Positions 31,328 through 39,641 of a stretch of DNA of 64,000 bases are shown piece after piece; position 1 is the stretch's first letter, and each line of letters starts with the position of its first letter. Made by a program: the position numbers and the translations under genes. A model generated the notes under the pieces. The model was not told the origin of the DNA. It worked only from the letters and a program-made list of their open reading frames with translations, and made no database searches. Source of the stretch: Arthrobacter sp. StoSoilB20 (GTDB lineage Bacteria; Actinomycetota; Actinomycetes; Actinomycetales; Micrococcaceae); contig NZ_AP024651.1 in assembly GCF_019977295.1 (NCBI RefSeq), positions 2,046,001 through 2,110,000 of the forward strand. The letters run 5' to 3'.

Positions 31328-32692
31328 TCAGTCGAGGCCGTTGGACGCTCTGGGCGCCCTTGCTGTGCCTGCGGGGGTGGTGTCTTTCTGCCACTCCGTA
31401 CGCACAGCGATGATTAGCTCGCGATCCTTTGAACGCAGTACTTTCTTGAATGCCTTGGATCGCGCGCCGGCGGTGCCGACGAAACCCCTGGAGATTAGCT
31501 GCGTGAATGCCGTTCGCCCGAGGTACTTGGCATTGTCGTAAGTGACACGAAACCCGCCCCTTGGACCAGACATAAACGTCTCGTCTTTCATCGCAGGCCT
31601 CAACCAATCAGCTGGGATGTGCATCCCTTTGAGAGTCTTGCCGTCGAGTTTGCTTCCCGCGTCGCCGCGAACGAACTTGAACCAGAATGGCGTTCCGAAA
31701 GCGCGCCAGTCGGCAGCTGTCGCCGATGAGTCCTTTCCACTCGGCATCAGCTCGAGTTGCTTCTCGATTTCCCCTTTCCTCAAATACGCCCACTCTGAAC
31801 CGCTGGACGGCTTAGGCGAGGGGACCTTCTCAAGCCGTTTGTACTGAATGAAGGTGAATGAATCGTGGATTTGATCCCAGTAGAGGAGGTCGACCCCTAG
31901 TTCCAGCTCAATTGGCTTCTTGTTGACAGACATGACAATCAGCTTCGTCCTATCCCACTTATCCGTGAACTCCGTGACGCTCGCCGCACGCTGCTTTCCA
32001 GTCAGTTTCCCGTCGAAACGCTGGAGGTCGAGGGGGAGAAGCTCCTCTTCGAGGTCCACTTCGTAGCCTGCGTTGAGAAGTGTTTGGAGTAATGTCTCGT
32101 TCTCAGTCTCTGCTGGCGGGGACACGAAGGCATCTGCCGGTAGTTCGATCTCCGCAAGTTGAGCAGCGAGCTTTACGGCGTCCTTCGCCTCCACCCGGGA
32201 TTGTTCGACACTTGTTGGAAAAGTGCGGAGTTCGCCGAACACCTGCGCCAACCACTTCGACACAGAGGGATCCATACCCGCGAGGTGGTTGAGCAGGGTT
32301 TCGGCAATTTCAGGGTCGAGTTTTCGTGAGTGGTAGTCGGCTGGCAGGTCTCCGAGTTCGACAGGCTCTCCTTGCAAAGAACTGACTGGGACAGCTTCAG
32401 GCAGTCGGTGAACGGGAGTCAGTGTCGCCCTCACTGTCCCGCTCGCCACGCCGCCGATCCCGTTGACAATCGCGAGGGCTACGATGGCGTCACCTGTTGC
32501 CACATCTATATCATCGTCGTAGTCGTATTCGTAGTCCGCCTGGACGACTACGCAGATCGCGCCCACCGTGGGAGCGGCGTCCTTAGCAAACGCTTCAGAG
32601 ATGCGAGATGCGCCCAAATAACTGATCCGGTTTGCCCCCTTAGCGCAAACGAGGTGAAGGGCAGCGGGAACCGCGTCGAGTTTATCAGGCAT
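31328..32692 (-). CDS. Unrecognised 454-residue protein with possible PD-(D/E)XK-like motif
   Basis: I do not recognise the family. The N-terminal half is acidic and contains EYDYDDDIDVATGDAIVALAIVNG and a helical segment (about 120-185). The middle holds LELGVDLLYWDQIHDSFTFIQYKR, where Asp268 and Gln283-x-Lys285 resemble the D...(E/Q)xK core of the PD-(D/E)XK nuclease fold, with Glu264 just before. The C-terminal part is basic with several Trp and Phe residues. No membrane segments or signal peptide are seen. It stands alone, between a dead recombinase and a DUF3892 gene, a position often taken by defence cargo. The ATG at 32692 is chosen; a TTG eight codons upstream is possible. Nuclease function is inference. 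Confidence 0.6.
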   Translation of the reverse strand: MPDKLDAVPAALHLVCAKGANRISYLGASRISEAFAKDAAPTVGAICVVVQADYEYDYDDDIDVATGDAIVALAIVNGIGGVASGTVRATLTPVHRLPEAVPVSSLQGEPVELGDLPADYHSRKLDPEIAETLLNHLAGMDPSVSKWLAQVFGELRTFPTSVEQSRVEAKDAVKLAAQLAEIELPADAFVSPPAETENETLLQTLLNAGYEVDLEEELLPLDLQRFDGKLTGKQRAASVTEFTDKWDRTKLIVMSVNKKPIELELGVDLLYWDQIHDSFTFIQYKRLEKVPSPKPSSGSEWAYLRKGEIEKQLELMPSGKDSSATAADWRAFGTPFWFKFVRGDAGSKLDGKTLKGMHIPADWLRPAMKDETFMSGPRGGFRVTYDNAKYLGRTAFTQLISRGFVGTAGARSKAFKKVLRSKDRELIIAVRTEWQKDTTPAGTARAPRASNGLD

Positions 32693-32855
32693 GGCTATAT
32701 TCAAGCAGAACGCCAAGCATACTTTGCTGTTGCTCGATGAGGGCTTGCCGCGGCGAGCTGAATTCGGTCGGTGAGCGGGCCTCTGCCAAGTGTTCGGCTA
32801 GCGGTGATCGCACTGACGCAGAATGTACCCCCGCCGCGTGGCACACTGCAACAAA

Positions 32856-32891
32856 GCGAGGTCACTGCGTCAAATGACGCAGTGACCTCGC
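32856..32891 (-). terminator. Terminator of the DUF3892 gene
   Basis: Perfect 17-bp arms (32856-32872 with 32875-32891) with a 2-base centre are followed on the minus strand by TTTGTT. It lies 21 bases past the stop of the DUF3892 gene. Confidence 0.88.
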
Positions 32892-32912
32892 GAGTGGATC
32901 TAGAGGCAGGGA

Positions 32913-33194
32913 TCAGAACCTGGGCAAGGCCAGTAGGTTGTTGTTCCACTGGCCATCGGCGTAAGTGCGGAGGTACGCGGCCGCGTTATCGGGGCGGACC
33001 ACCCCCACTTCCACTTTCGAAGAGCCGGTCCCCACATAGGCGCGGCCCTTTTTCACGTCAATCCACTCGACCATCGTCGGCTTGTTGCTCGTGCCCGTGT
33101 TGTTGTCCGCCTCGTTGATCCATTTGTAGCTGGTGATGTGGAGGTGATCTTCCGGGTATCCCTCAATGTGTACGTGGGTGATTCTTACGGCCAT
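32913..33194 (-). CDS. DUF3892-family small protein
   Basis: The 93-residue protein begins MAVRITHVHIEGYPEDHLHI and contains the spaced pattern of DUF3892: a hydrophobic strand, ITSYKWIN, MVEWIDVKKGRAYV and YLRTYADGQWNNNLLALP at the end. The function of this family is not known; members are common on plasmids and phages. CAGGAG lies six bases before the ATG, and a strong terminator follows. It may share a promoter region with the small repeat protein upstream (33296-33505), both on the minus strand. Confidence 0.8.
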   Translation of the reverse strand: MAVRITHVHIEGYPEDHLHITSYKWINEADNNTGTSNKPTMVEWIDVKKGRAYVGTGSSKVEVGVVRPDNAAAYLRTYADGQWNNNLLALPRF

Positions 33195-33295
33195 GGCCTA
33201 CTCCTGGTGCATCGGTTGTTTGTGTTAAATTCGCTCGGTTTGCTTAGCTCACTGGGTTTGGCAGCGGGGGGAGCGTGGAGATCCGCCCTCTGAGT

Positions 33296-33505
33296 TCAGA
33301 CCCGCTGTGTGATAGTTCCGCTGGGGTTCCGCCGCGCAGTTGAGTCGGTGACGAACCTTCCCGTTGCGGCCGAGCGGTTCACGCTACGTCCGTTCCCGGT
33401 TCCGGCGCCGACCCGCTCACTGGTCGTCGTCCGGGGTGACCGGGCGGCAGCTGCCTTGGTGACAAAGCGCCCGGTCCGGGCGCTGCGGCTAACTGATCGT
33501 GCCAT
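33296..33505 (-). CDS. Small basic protein with a duplicated RSAxTGRFVT motif
   Basis: This 69-residue, strongly basic protein contains two near-identical units: SVSRSARTGRFVTKAAAARS and SVNRSAATGRFVTDSTARRN, each followed by P, T-rich residues and a V. The ATG is preceded by TGAGGAGG, a very good ribosome binding site, which supports translation. I do not know its function; the basic repeats suggest nucleic-acid or membrane contact. It lies 101 bases upstream of the DUF3892 gene on the same strand and may form an operon with it. Confidence 0.7.
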   Translation of the reverse strand: MARSVSRSARTGRFVTKAAAARSPRTTTSERVGAGTGNGRSVNRSAATGRFVTDSTARRNPSGTITQRV

Positions 33506-33812
33506 GGTGTCCTCCTCAGAACACTCATCCGAGGGGGAGGGTGACCATTCACGGCCGCCGATGACTCCGTTAGAATCGCTGCTACCACTAACCATGGAAC
33601 TTGCGGTTCTTACCTCGAGTTGCTGGGCGGATCCGTTGTCGCGGGTCCGCCCTTCTGCATATCGGACTATCCCGATATTTCTAGTCTAGTCGCATCTTGC
33701 ATCAAGAGCAAGGGTGATGCGCAACAACGAGTTTTGACGTATGATAGTGACTACAACATGGGCATTTCCTGTAGGGTGTTATTCACATCAGGGGTGAAGG
33801 ACGGCTTACGGA
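33506..33812. promoter_or_regulatory. Divergent promoter region before the HigBA-like operon
   Basis: No gene is seen in these 307 bases. A near-perfect inverted repeat (GGGCGGATCC at 33625-33634 with GGGTCCGCCC at 33643-33652) lies in the middle. TTGACG near 33735 and TATGAT at 33741 are promoter-like pieces in the A/T-rich part before the toxin gene, but their spacing is not ideal, so the exact promoter is open. Confidence 0.4.
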
Positions 33813-34112
33813 ATGCAGGTGGACTACGAGGACGAGGATCTCCGGAGACTCGCCTACGAGCCAGACCCCCGCACTTCACGTTGGGCCCCGAACCTAACCA
33901 AGGCTTACAGGCGAAGGATCCAACAGCTCCATGCGGCGGTCACTGATCAAGATTTGAGAGCACTGAAGTCTCTTCACCTGGAGAAGTTGAAGGGCGACCG
34001 TGCTGGAACATGGTCGATTCGAATAGACACGCAATACCGGCTGTTTCTTCGGTTCCAGACTCAGCATGGCGGCCGAATAGCCATCGTTGTTGAAGCCGTT
34101 GACTACCATTGA
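33813..34112 (+). CDS. RelE/HigB-type toxin
   Basis: The 99-residue basic protein resembles HigB/RelE ribosome-dependent mRNA interferases: RRLAYEPDPRTSRWAPNLTKAYRRRIQQLHAA, then LKSLHLEKLKGDRAGTWSIRIDTQYRLFLRF, the strand-rich end where HigB toxins have their catalytic Arg and Tyr/His. It precedes its antitoxin, the order typical of higBA. The gene partly overlaps the upstream reading frame of the next gene, and the antitoxin ATG comes 13 bases after its stop. A toxin-antitoxin pair would help keep the element in the population. Confidence 0.85.
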   Translation: MQVDYEDEDLRRLAYEPDPRTSRWAPNLTKAYRRRIQQLHAAVTDQDLRALKSLHLEKLKGDRAGTWSIRIDTQYRLFLRFQTQHGGRIAIVVEAVDYH

Positions 34113-34125
34113 AGGACTGATAGCT

Positions 34126-35271
34126 ATGGCCCCCGAGCTCGTTGAAGCTTTCCCTCCTGGGGATTTTCTTTCCGAGGAGCTTGAAGCACGTCATTGGTCC
34201 CAGAGTGACTTTGCCCAGATTCTCGGACGTCCGGCGCAGTTTGTTTCGGAGATAATCGCCGGCAAGAAGGAAATCACTCGCGAGTCGGCGGCCCAGATTG
34301 GGGCAGCTCTCGGCACGGGCCCGGAGTACTGGCTAAACCTGCAGAATTCCTATCTTCTCTGGAGCCAGTCCCAGAATGCAGCTACTCGAAAGGAGCTGGA
34401 CGAGGTCAAGCTCCGTGCTCGGATGAATGAACTCGCCCCAGTCTCCCTGCTACTTAAACGCGGCATCCTGACCGGAAGATCTTTAGAGGAACAGGAAAGC
34501 GAACTGGTCGATCTGTTCCAAATCCAACACATTGAAGATACTCCGCGCTTTCTCGCCGCAGCACGCCGTTCTAATCGCGACGAAGAACCCACTCCGACCC
34601 AAAAAGCCTGGCTGGCCTGCGCTCGTAAGCATGCGCAAAAGCTTCAAGTTAGTAAATACGATGCGGAAGGCCTCACGAGGCTGGCCGAACGGCTGTCCAG
34701 AGTGGTCTCTGCCCCAGAGAATTTTGCAAAGCTCCCTGATGAATTTGCTTCGGTTGGCGTGCGTATCGTTTATGTCGAAGCATTTCCTGGAAGTAAGCTC
34801 AACGGGGCCTCTTTTCTTCTCGACGACGATACCCGGCGACCGGTAATTGCTCTCTCGGGCCGAGGTAAACGACTCGACGTCGTCCTCTTTACTTTGCTCC
34901 ACGAAGTTGCGCACATCCTCCTAGGGCATGTGACGCCCGAGCGCCTGGTAATTGATGAAGACACGTCTAGCGAGCCGACAGAGCTAGCGGCCGACGAAAA
35001 GGCCGGCGAATGGCAGATTCCAGGGGGACTCCCGACTCCGCCTGCAGCCGTGCGTAGAGGATGGATCGATTCTAACGCTCAGCGGATAGGTATTCATCCG
35101 GTGGTTGTACTTGGGAGACTGCAACGCGATAAGGCTCTTGACTACCGCACGGCTCTGGCAAAAGGTGCTCCCACTGTCAATGCGCACCTAGAACGCTGGA
35201 GTCAGTCAACGCTTCCGTCCAATATCCTTTCAGTTTCTTCAGGAGCGCGCCGGAGCCGCCCGGACTCATAG
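34126..35271 (+). CDS. HigA antitoxin fused to an ImmA/IrrE metallopeptidase domain
   Basis: The N-terminal part is a HigA-type helix-turn-helix (about 10-90): FLSEELEARHWSQSDFAQILGRPAQFVSEIIAGKKEITRESAAQIGAALGTGPEYWLNLQ. The C-terminal part (about 190-330) has the zinc motif LLHEVAHILLGH with His259, Glu260 and His263 and a later EKAGEW helix, as in ImmA/IrrE (COG2856) peptidases. Such fusions are known; the peptidase could trim the antitoxin or another regulator on a signal, which is inference. The ATG at 34126 follows GAAGGA; TTG codons at 34087 and 34099 are in frame but overlap the toxin end. Confidence 0.85.
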   Translation: MAPELVEAFPPGDFLSEELEARHWSQSDFAQILGRPAQFVSEIIAGKKEITRESAAQIGAALGTGPEYWLNLQNSYLLWSQSQNAATRKELDEVKLRARMNELAPVSLLLKRGILTGRSLEEQESELVDLFQIQHIEDTPRFLAAARRSNRDEEPTPTQKAWLACARKHAQKLQVSKYDAEGLTRLAERLSRVVSAPENFAKLPDEFASVGVRIVYVEAFPGSKLNGASFLLDDDTRRPVIALSGRGKRLDVVLFTLLHEVAHILLGHVTPERLVIDEDTSSEPTELAADEKAGEWQIPGGLPTPPAAVRRGWIDSNAQRIGIHPVVVLGRLQRDKALDYRTALAKGAPTVNAHLERWSQSTLPSNILSVSSGARRSRPDS

Positions 35272-35330
35272 GGAGTCTGGATTGAGGGTTCTCTTGTATC
35301 GACTGGCAACCTATTGAAAGGGACTGACCG

Positions 35331-36203
35331 ATGTCCTATGGACCGGCCGAGCAAGCGCCGAAAGTGCTGGTTCCGGCCGAGGTAAGGCAGCGACTGGCTG
35401 ACAGCCGGGATCTGCTCTTGTCACGCCTTGAGCACGATCAAGAGATTGAGAGCACACTGCACACCTTCCCTGAAGTCCAACCGGGAAGTGTGCTGGAGGA
35501 AGACGACCGAATTCTTGGTGGTTATGCGTTGTCGCCATTGGTCCTCGACCTGTTGAAGACCGCCACCCAGATATCGGGCAGCCTTCGGGCAATGATCGTC
35601 GTGGAAACCGAAGGTGGTGCCGATGTCTCAGCTCCTCTACACGGTCCGTATGCTCTCGTTCGCGCTCACATGGAATCAACGAGTCAAGCGTTGTGGCTCA
35701 TGGCCCCACAGTCTCGACGAGCAAGGATACGAAGGTGCATTCAACACTGGTGCAGCGAGGTAAGACTCTTCAATGGCTTTCAACATGAATGGTCGAAGTC
35801 ATTCGCCTCCCGGGAGAGCATCGGGTATGAGGATCTAAGAGCGATTGCATCTGAGGCGGGTCTAACACTCGACGGTTTTCCCGGCAGGAAGTTGTGGGCT
35901 CCCGCTGGATCGGGTGACATTCTGAAGTCGATTGAATTTGCTCATGAAGGAGCCATGATCACGTGGTTTAACTCCTGGCAGCTGTGCAGTGGCTTCGCCC
36001 ACAGCAAGCAATGGGCGTCAATATATTTCAATGAGCACAAAGGAACTGCCACAGACGGTGAAGCAATGGCTTCCTCATTAGGAAGCGAAGTGTCATTACC
36101 TGTGCTCGCCACTGTTGTGCACGAAGCCGGGCTGCTTCTTGACGAGGCTTCCAGGCGCTATGGCCAACTATCTACGAGGCCACATGCTGCCTGGCCGCGC
36201 TAA
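35331..36203 (+). CDS. Unrecognised 290-residue helical protein
   Basis: I do not recognise this protein. It looks all-helical and soluble, with YALVRAHMESTSQALWLMAP (an Arg-x-His-x-Glu stretch) in the first half and WQLCSGFAHSKQWA near residue 225. A paired Arg/Glu helix and a later Ser/Ala-His are seen in HEPN-like and DUF5677-like proteins, but the match is too loose to claim. AAAGGGA stands eight bases before the ATG, so translation is likely. It follows the HigA-like gene after 59 bases in the same direction. Confidence 0.55.
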   Translation: MSYGPAEQAPKVLVPAEVRQRLADSRDLLLSRLEHDQEIESTLHTFPEVQPGSVLEEDDRILGGYALSPLVLDLLKTATQISGSLRAMIVVETEGGADVSAPLHGPYALVRAHMESTSQALWLMAPQSRRARIRRCIQHWCSEVRLFNGFQHEWSKSFASRESIGYEDLRAIASEAGLTLDGFPGRKLWAPAGSGDILKSIEFAHEGAMITWFNSWQLCSGFAHSKQWASIYFNEHKGTATDGEAMASSLGSEVSLPVLATVVHEAGLLLDEASRRYGQLSTRPHAAWPR

Positions 36204-36643
36204 CTCAAACGTTCGAGGAGTGGAGTTCGATGACAGCTCCACCTGTGGTTGTTCTGCTGCCGCCGGTCTCGTTGCATGGAGGGGCTGCCACGCCCGTCGA
36301 TGCCCGGCGGCTCCGTTGCGTCCGACGAACGGATCGTCACCTTCCTCACCAACAATGGGAGGTACTTGTAGCCGGCATACTGATCGAAAGCCAAAGCTGG
36401 GGGGTTTCGGTCTTCCATTCATTGAAGAGGCTCACGCAGAGGCTGGGTTCCGGATCCTGTCCTAGCCTCGTCGTCGTGAAGATAATCGCGTCATCAGGCG
36501 TCGGCTCTTGAAATTTTTCGAGGACTGCTGGCACCTTGTCGAATGGATGAAGAGAGATACTGAGCTTTCGGCCGCGGTTAGGGAGAAAGTTATGAAAGCG
36601 GCGTGGAGCGCATACCGATGGTGCTTTGTGAGGCGGGGGGGTA
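36204..36643. other. Gap of 440 bases without a supported gene
   Basis: A 93-codon open frame at 36230-36511 has no family resemblance and no clear ribosome binding site, and other frames are no better. I see no strong hairpin. It may be the residue of decayed genes. Confidence 0.35.
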
Positions 36644-36889
36644 GTGAGCACCTCCAAGAACCACACTCGAGACGGGCGTCAAGGCCAGCCGGAAAAAGCG
36701 ACGGCGCGAGTAATGGCAGTAAAGATGCCTCAGGGCAGATGGTCGCCGACGGTGAAGATCACCGTGTGGCAGCCACCGGCATCCGAACCCCAGGATTACG
36801 ATGCGCGCACTCTCGCCGCCGACTGTATGTCTTGGTGGCAAAGTTTCGTGAAGCAGAACGAACTATCCGTTCCGTGGGAAGAGGCGTAG
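36644..36889 (+). CDS. Small hypothetical protein, 81 residues
   Basis: The frame starts with GTG after GGCGGGGGGGTA and encodes a hydrophilic protein with GRWSPTVKITVWQPPASEPQDYDARTLAADCMSWWQSFV, a pattern of strands then an amphipathic helix with three Trp. I do not know the family, and the case for expression rests only on length, a purine-rich site and the plausible composition. Confidence 0.35.
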   Translation: MSTSKNHTRDGRQGQPEKATARVMAVKMPQGRWSPTVKITVWQPPASEPQDYDARTLAADCMSWWQSFVKQNELSVPWEEA

Positions 36890-36952
36890 TGACGTTAGCC
36901 GTCCAAAAGTCGAGTGTGTCCAGATTCAAAGCAATGAGACAGGTCACAGTAC

Positions 36953-37525
36953 TCAATCGGCGCAACCGCTTCGCGACGGCTGTACTACTTCACGACAGCG
37001 AACGGCGAGGAAGTTTGTGTATGCCGTGGTGAATGTTGCCTCGTCGGCCACCTCTTCAGCGGAAAAGTTCTTGCCCTCTGGTAGCCCTAAGGATTTGGGC
37101 AGGGTTGCGGCTACTTTCTGGTGCGCTGACCAAGCTTCGTCACTCCCATAAACAGATATCTCGTTGACCTGCCCTTGGAATTTTGAGCGTGCGGTGACGA
37201 ATTTGGTGAAGGCCGCCTGGATCTCCTGAGATGTTTCTGGAGCAGGCTTTCCGAATATAGCTCTTGCCGCCAGCCAGTACTCGTTTGCTGAATCGAGGTA
37301 CGCCCTATACGAATGTTCGCGCTGTTCGCGCTGTTTCTGCTGGGCCTCTGCGTCGATCTGCATTCTCGTTGTTTTTACGGAGGTTTCGGCTGCAGTGTTC
37401 GAACCATAGACGCCGGCCGTGATGGTCAGAAGACCGACGCCCAGGCCGACCAGACCAGAGGTTAAGTTCGGGTGGCGTTCCCACCAATGCTTCCGTTCAT
37501 CTACTGAGTCGCCGCTAGGAGTCAT
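36953..37525 (-). CDS. Single-helix membrane protein with coiled coil, unknown
   Basis: The 190-residue protein has a short N-terminal cytoplasmic part (HWWERHPN), one membrane helix (about 21-42, LTSGLVGLGVGLLTITAGVYG), then a Gln/Arg/Glu-rich segment that should form a coiled coil (about 55-75) and a helical C-terminal region ending in Cys residues. The function is not known. It lies alone on the minus strand among unrecognised cargo genes and is divergent from the gene at 37691. Confidence 0.55.
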   Translation of the reverse strand: MTPSGDSVDERKHWWERHPNLTSGLVGLGVGLLTITAGVYGSNTAAETSVKTTRMQIDAEAQQKQREQREHSYRAYLDSANEYWLAARAIFGKPAPETSQEIQAAFTKFVTARSKFQGQVNEISVYGSDEAWSAHQKVAATLPKSLGLPEGKNFSAEEVADEATFTTAYTNFLAVRCREVVQPSRSGCAD

Positions 37526-37690
37526 TCATTCATCGTAGGGCGTGCTGAAGCGAGGGAGTGTTACGCTTGGGAGCCGCATGCACTGAAGCGAGCCCCTTGA
37601 GGCCGTCGCCTTGGACCTATCCACTGACCGACCATCCCATATCCAAGGAGGTGAAACGACCTGTCTACGAGGCCGACCTAAACTGAGTCC

Positions 37691-38518
37691 ATGGTGGAAC
37701 AGTTCCAGAAGCAGTACGCCAGCCCAGCAGCTATGAAGCTCTACGGGGGAGCCCGCCATTTTCGGGATCTTGAAAGAGAAATCGGCGACTGGACGGAGAA
37801 TAATCCGATTCTGGCGCCGACCAGGCCCTTCTCCGGGGAGGCCAATTCCTACGAAATGTTTATGCCTGATAAGCCGGAGATCCCCTTACTGGAATGGGGC
37901 AGCCGCTTCGGGGATGCGGTCCACAACCTGCGTGCCGCGCTGGATTTGTTGGCCTTCGAGCTCTGCCACCTTGAAGGCGTCGGGCCACAGAAGCCTACGG
38001 AGGTCTACTTTCCGGTCCTTGACGATAGCCGCAAATGGAACAACAAGATCAAGCCGCTAGCGTCTATACCGTTTGCACTTCTCCAGCGAATAGCGGACGT
38101 TCAGCCATGGCATGCGGACGACCCAGCGGCGCACGTGCTGACCCTAGTGACGGCGCTGGATAACCTGGACAAGCACAGATCAACGGTCGGAATGCTGGCC
38201 CTGCCGGGAAACGTGACCCCTCCCCGGCTTCATCCGATGCCGGACAGTGCAACGGCCGACCTGTGGGGACACCCTTGGTTCACAGCTTCTTTCGACAGTG
38301 AGACGCCCCTGAAGGATGTTCGTTGGCCGGCGTTGTGGCAGGTGGAGCCCATGCCAATGGTTTGCTTCCATGACCGCATGACGCTTATGGTTCCGCTGCA
38401 GCGATGGCTGTATCAAGAAACTGACAGGATCTTCAGGTACATCGTTTCTGGAACGTGGCCGAAGTTTGGGGATCTTCCCGAGCCGGAATGGGTATCGCTG
38501 CCTCCGTTTCCGAGCTAG
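37691..38518 (+). CDS. Unrecognised 275-residue protein with GDAVHNLRAALD motif
   Basis: The protein contains FGDAVHNLRAALDLLAFELC (about 77-96) and, later, LVTALDNLDKHRSTVGML (about 157-174). I know this pairing (H-N-L-R-x-A-L-D ... D-K-H-R) from many uncharacterised actinobacterial and phage-borne proteins; their function is not known to me. No signal peptide or membrane segment is seen. The ATG at 37691 follows a GGTC-rich spacer without a clear ribosome binding site. Being encoded alone between divergent cargo genes, it may be a stand-alone accessory gene. Confidence 0.6.
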   Translation: MVEQFQKQYASPAAMKLYGGARHFRDLEREIGDWTENNPILAPTRPFSGEANSYEMFMPDKPEIPLLEWGSRFGDAVHNLRAALDLLAFELCHLEGVGPQKPTEVYFPVLDDSRKWNNKIKPLASIPFALLQRIADVQPWHADDPAAHVLTLVTALDNLDKHRSTVGMLALPGNVTPPRLHPMPDSATADLWGHPWFTASFDSETPLKDVRWPALWQVEPMPMVCFHDRMTLMVPLQRWLYQETDRIFRYIVSGTWPKFGDLPEPEWVSLPPFPS

Positions 38519-38635
38519 GCCGTTCCAAGCCTACGGTGACGAAGCCCGCCCCAGACGACTAGTCCCGTTGTATCCATTCCGAAACGCAAACTTCGGAGTA
38601 AAGCCTAAGAACTCGTTCAAGGGAGCTGAGTGCCT

Positions 38636-38653
38636 GGCGCTTTGCAAAGCGCC
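38636..38653. repeat. Perfect 18-bp palindrome
   Basis: GGCGCTTTGCAAAGCGCC reads the same on both strands. It could be a protein binding site or a small hairpin; it is in the gene-free stretch about 500 bases before the metallopeptidase gene. Confidence 0.7.
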
Positions 38654-39029
38654 GAACGGCCCGGGCCGTCTCGGGGTGTTCCGGTTCTAAGAAAAGTCGG
38701 TCTGCTGGTGCGCCACGGGTTGAGCTTGCTCGCTATTCGCGGTACTGGCCTTGGGTGCTGGGTTGTTGAGACGCGGACGATGAGCTTGGACGGGAGTTCC
38801 TTGTTAGCTTCCGGCTCGCGGCCCAATTCAACTGCTCCCGATCGCACACCCGAAAGACTGGGCTGCAGCCAGCGAATAATTCCGTTTGGGAGCGAAGGGC
38901 GAGAGCCCTGGCGAGATATGACGCAACCCGACCGGCCACAGCGGTTCCAAGGAGGACATCCGTCGAACGAGAGGCCGGCGCCGCTAAATGTCTCGCGGCA
39001 AACGGTGGACTAAAACCTCTGCGCTTGTA

Positions 39030-39057
39030 CTGCTCTCTGGACATGTCCAGAGAGCAG
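39030..39057. promoter_or_regulatory. Perfect 28-bp palindrome, candidate operator of the cassette
   Basis: The sequence is fully symmetric around TGGACATGTCCA. It ends 87 bases before the metallopeptidase ATG and is followed at once by a second short palindrome TTCAATTGAA (39061-39070). Its inner 18 bases match the pattern CTSTRGACNNGTCYASAG found also in the palindrome at 42590-42613, which argues for a shared regulator. A terminator role is less likely because no U-run follows. Confidence 0.7.
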
Positions 39058-39143
39058 GCGTTCAATTGAATTGAGGGTACGTCGGCCTGGCGCAGCAACT
39101 TGCGTCACGTCACTACGAACCGAGGGGAAACACATCACTGGGG

Positions 39144-39641
39144 ATGCCCGTGCCAATGAACCTATATACCTCAGGGCTATCACCGGCGGAGCGCGCCGCG
39201 AACGCCTTCGATTCGTTGGCGCTTCCGATTCACCTGAACCTGCAACGACTCGTCGAAGTGGTCGCAGGTGTCAGGCATAGGCCAATACAGATTGAAGCTG
39301 CAGTAGCACTGAATGGTGGATCGGTCTGCGGTTTGTGGCTGTCCACCGAGGATGTCGAAATTATCTTGCATGCAGTCAGCCCGTCTGGACTTCACAGGCA
39401 ACAGTTCGTCCTTCACGAGCTGGGGCACATGGTCTTGAGGCACGACGAACTTGTCGTGCCGGCGGACTACATGGAGGTTCTCTTTCCGAACCTCTCGGCG
39501 GGTCTCGTGTCTCGGGTGTTGGCTCGCAGCAGCTTCACTGATCATTTAGAGGCCGCCGCGGAATCGCTCGCGGATCTCTTTGCAGCAGCAATCAGGAACA
39601 GCGCGAAAGAGCCAAGATCGTTCGAGAGGGTTTTCGAATGA
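39144..39641 (+). CDS. ImmA/IrrE-like zinc metallopeptidase
   Basis: The 165-residue protein has the zinc motif FVLHELGHMVLRH with His91, Glu92 and His95 and a downstream helix HLEAAAESLADLFAAAI that supplies the third ligand, as in ImmA/IrrE (M78) peptidases. ImmA cleaves a helix-turn-helix repressor; in this cluster the EspR-like regulator two genes downstream is the natural partner, which is inference. It ends in an ATGA overlap with the membrane-protein gene. Start at 39144 or at ATG 39156 (MNLYTSGLSPAERA) are both possible. Confidence 0.82.
   Translation: MPVPMNLYTSGLSPAERAANAFDSLALPIHLNLQRLVEVVAGVRHRPIQIEAAVALNGGSVCGLWLSTEDVEIILHAVSPSGLHRQQFVLHELGHMVLRHDELVVPADYMEVLFPNLSAGLVSRVLARSSFTDHLEAAAESLADLFAAAIRNSAKEPRSFERVFE

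Larger units (their letters stand above)
38519..39143. other. Gene-free stretch with two perfect palindromes
   Basis: In these 625 bases I find no frame that resembles a protein family; the 127-codon frame at 38630-39013 and its antisense lack support. The stretch holds a perfect 18-bp palindrome at 38636-38653 (core CTTTGCAAAG) and a perfect 28-bp palindrome at 39030-39057, and leads into the four-gene cassette. It probably contains that cassette's control region. Confidence 0.5.

Noticed and set aside
38630..39013. 127-codon frame in the gap before the cassette
   Set aside because: No ribosome binding site, no family likeness, and an equally long frame on the other strand; treated as gene-free DNA.
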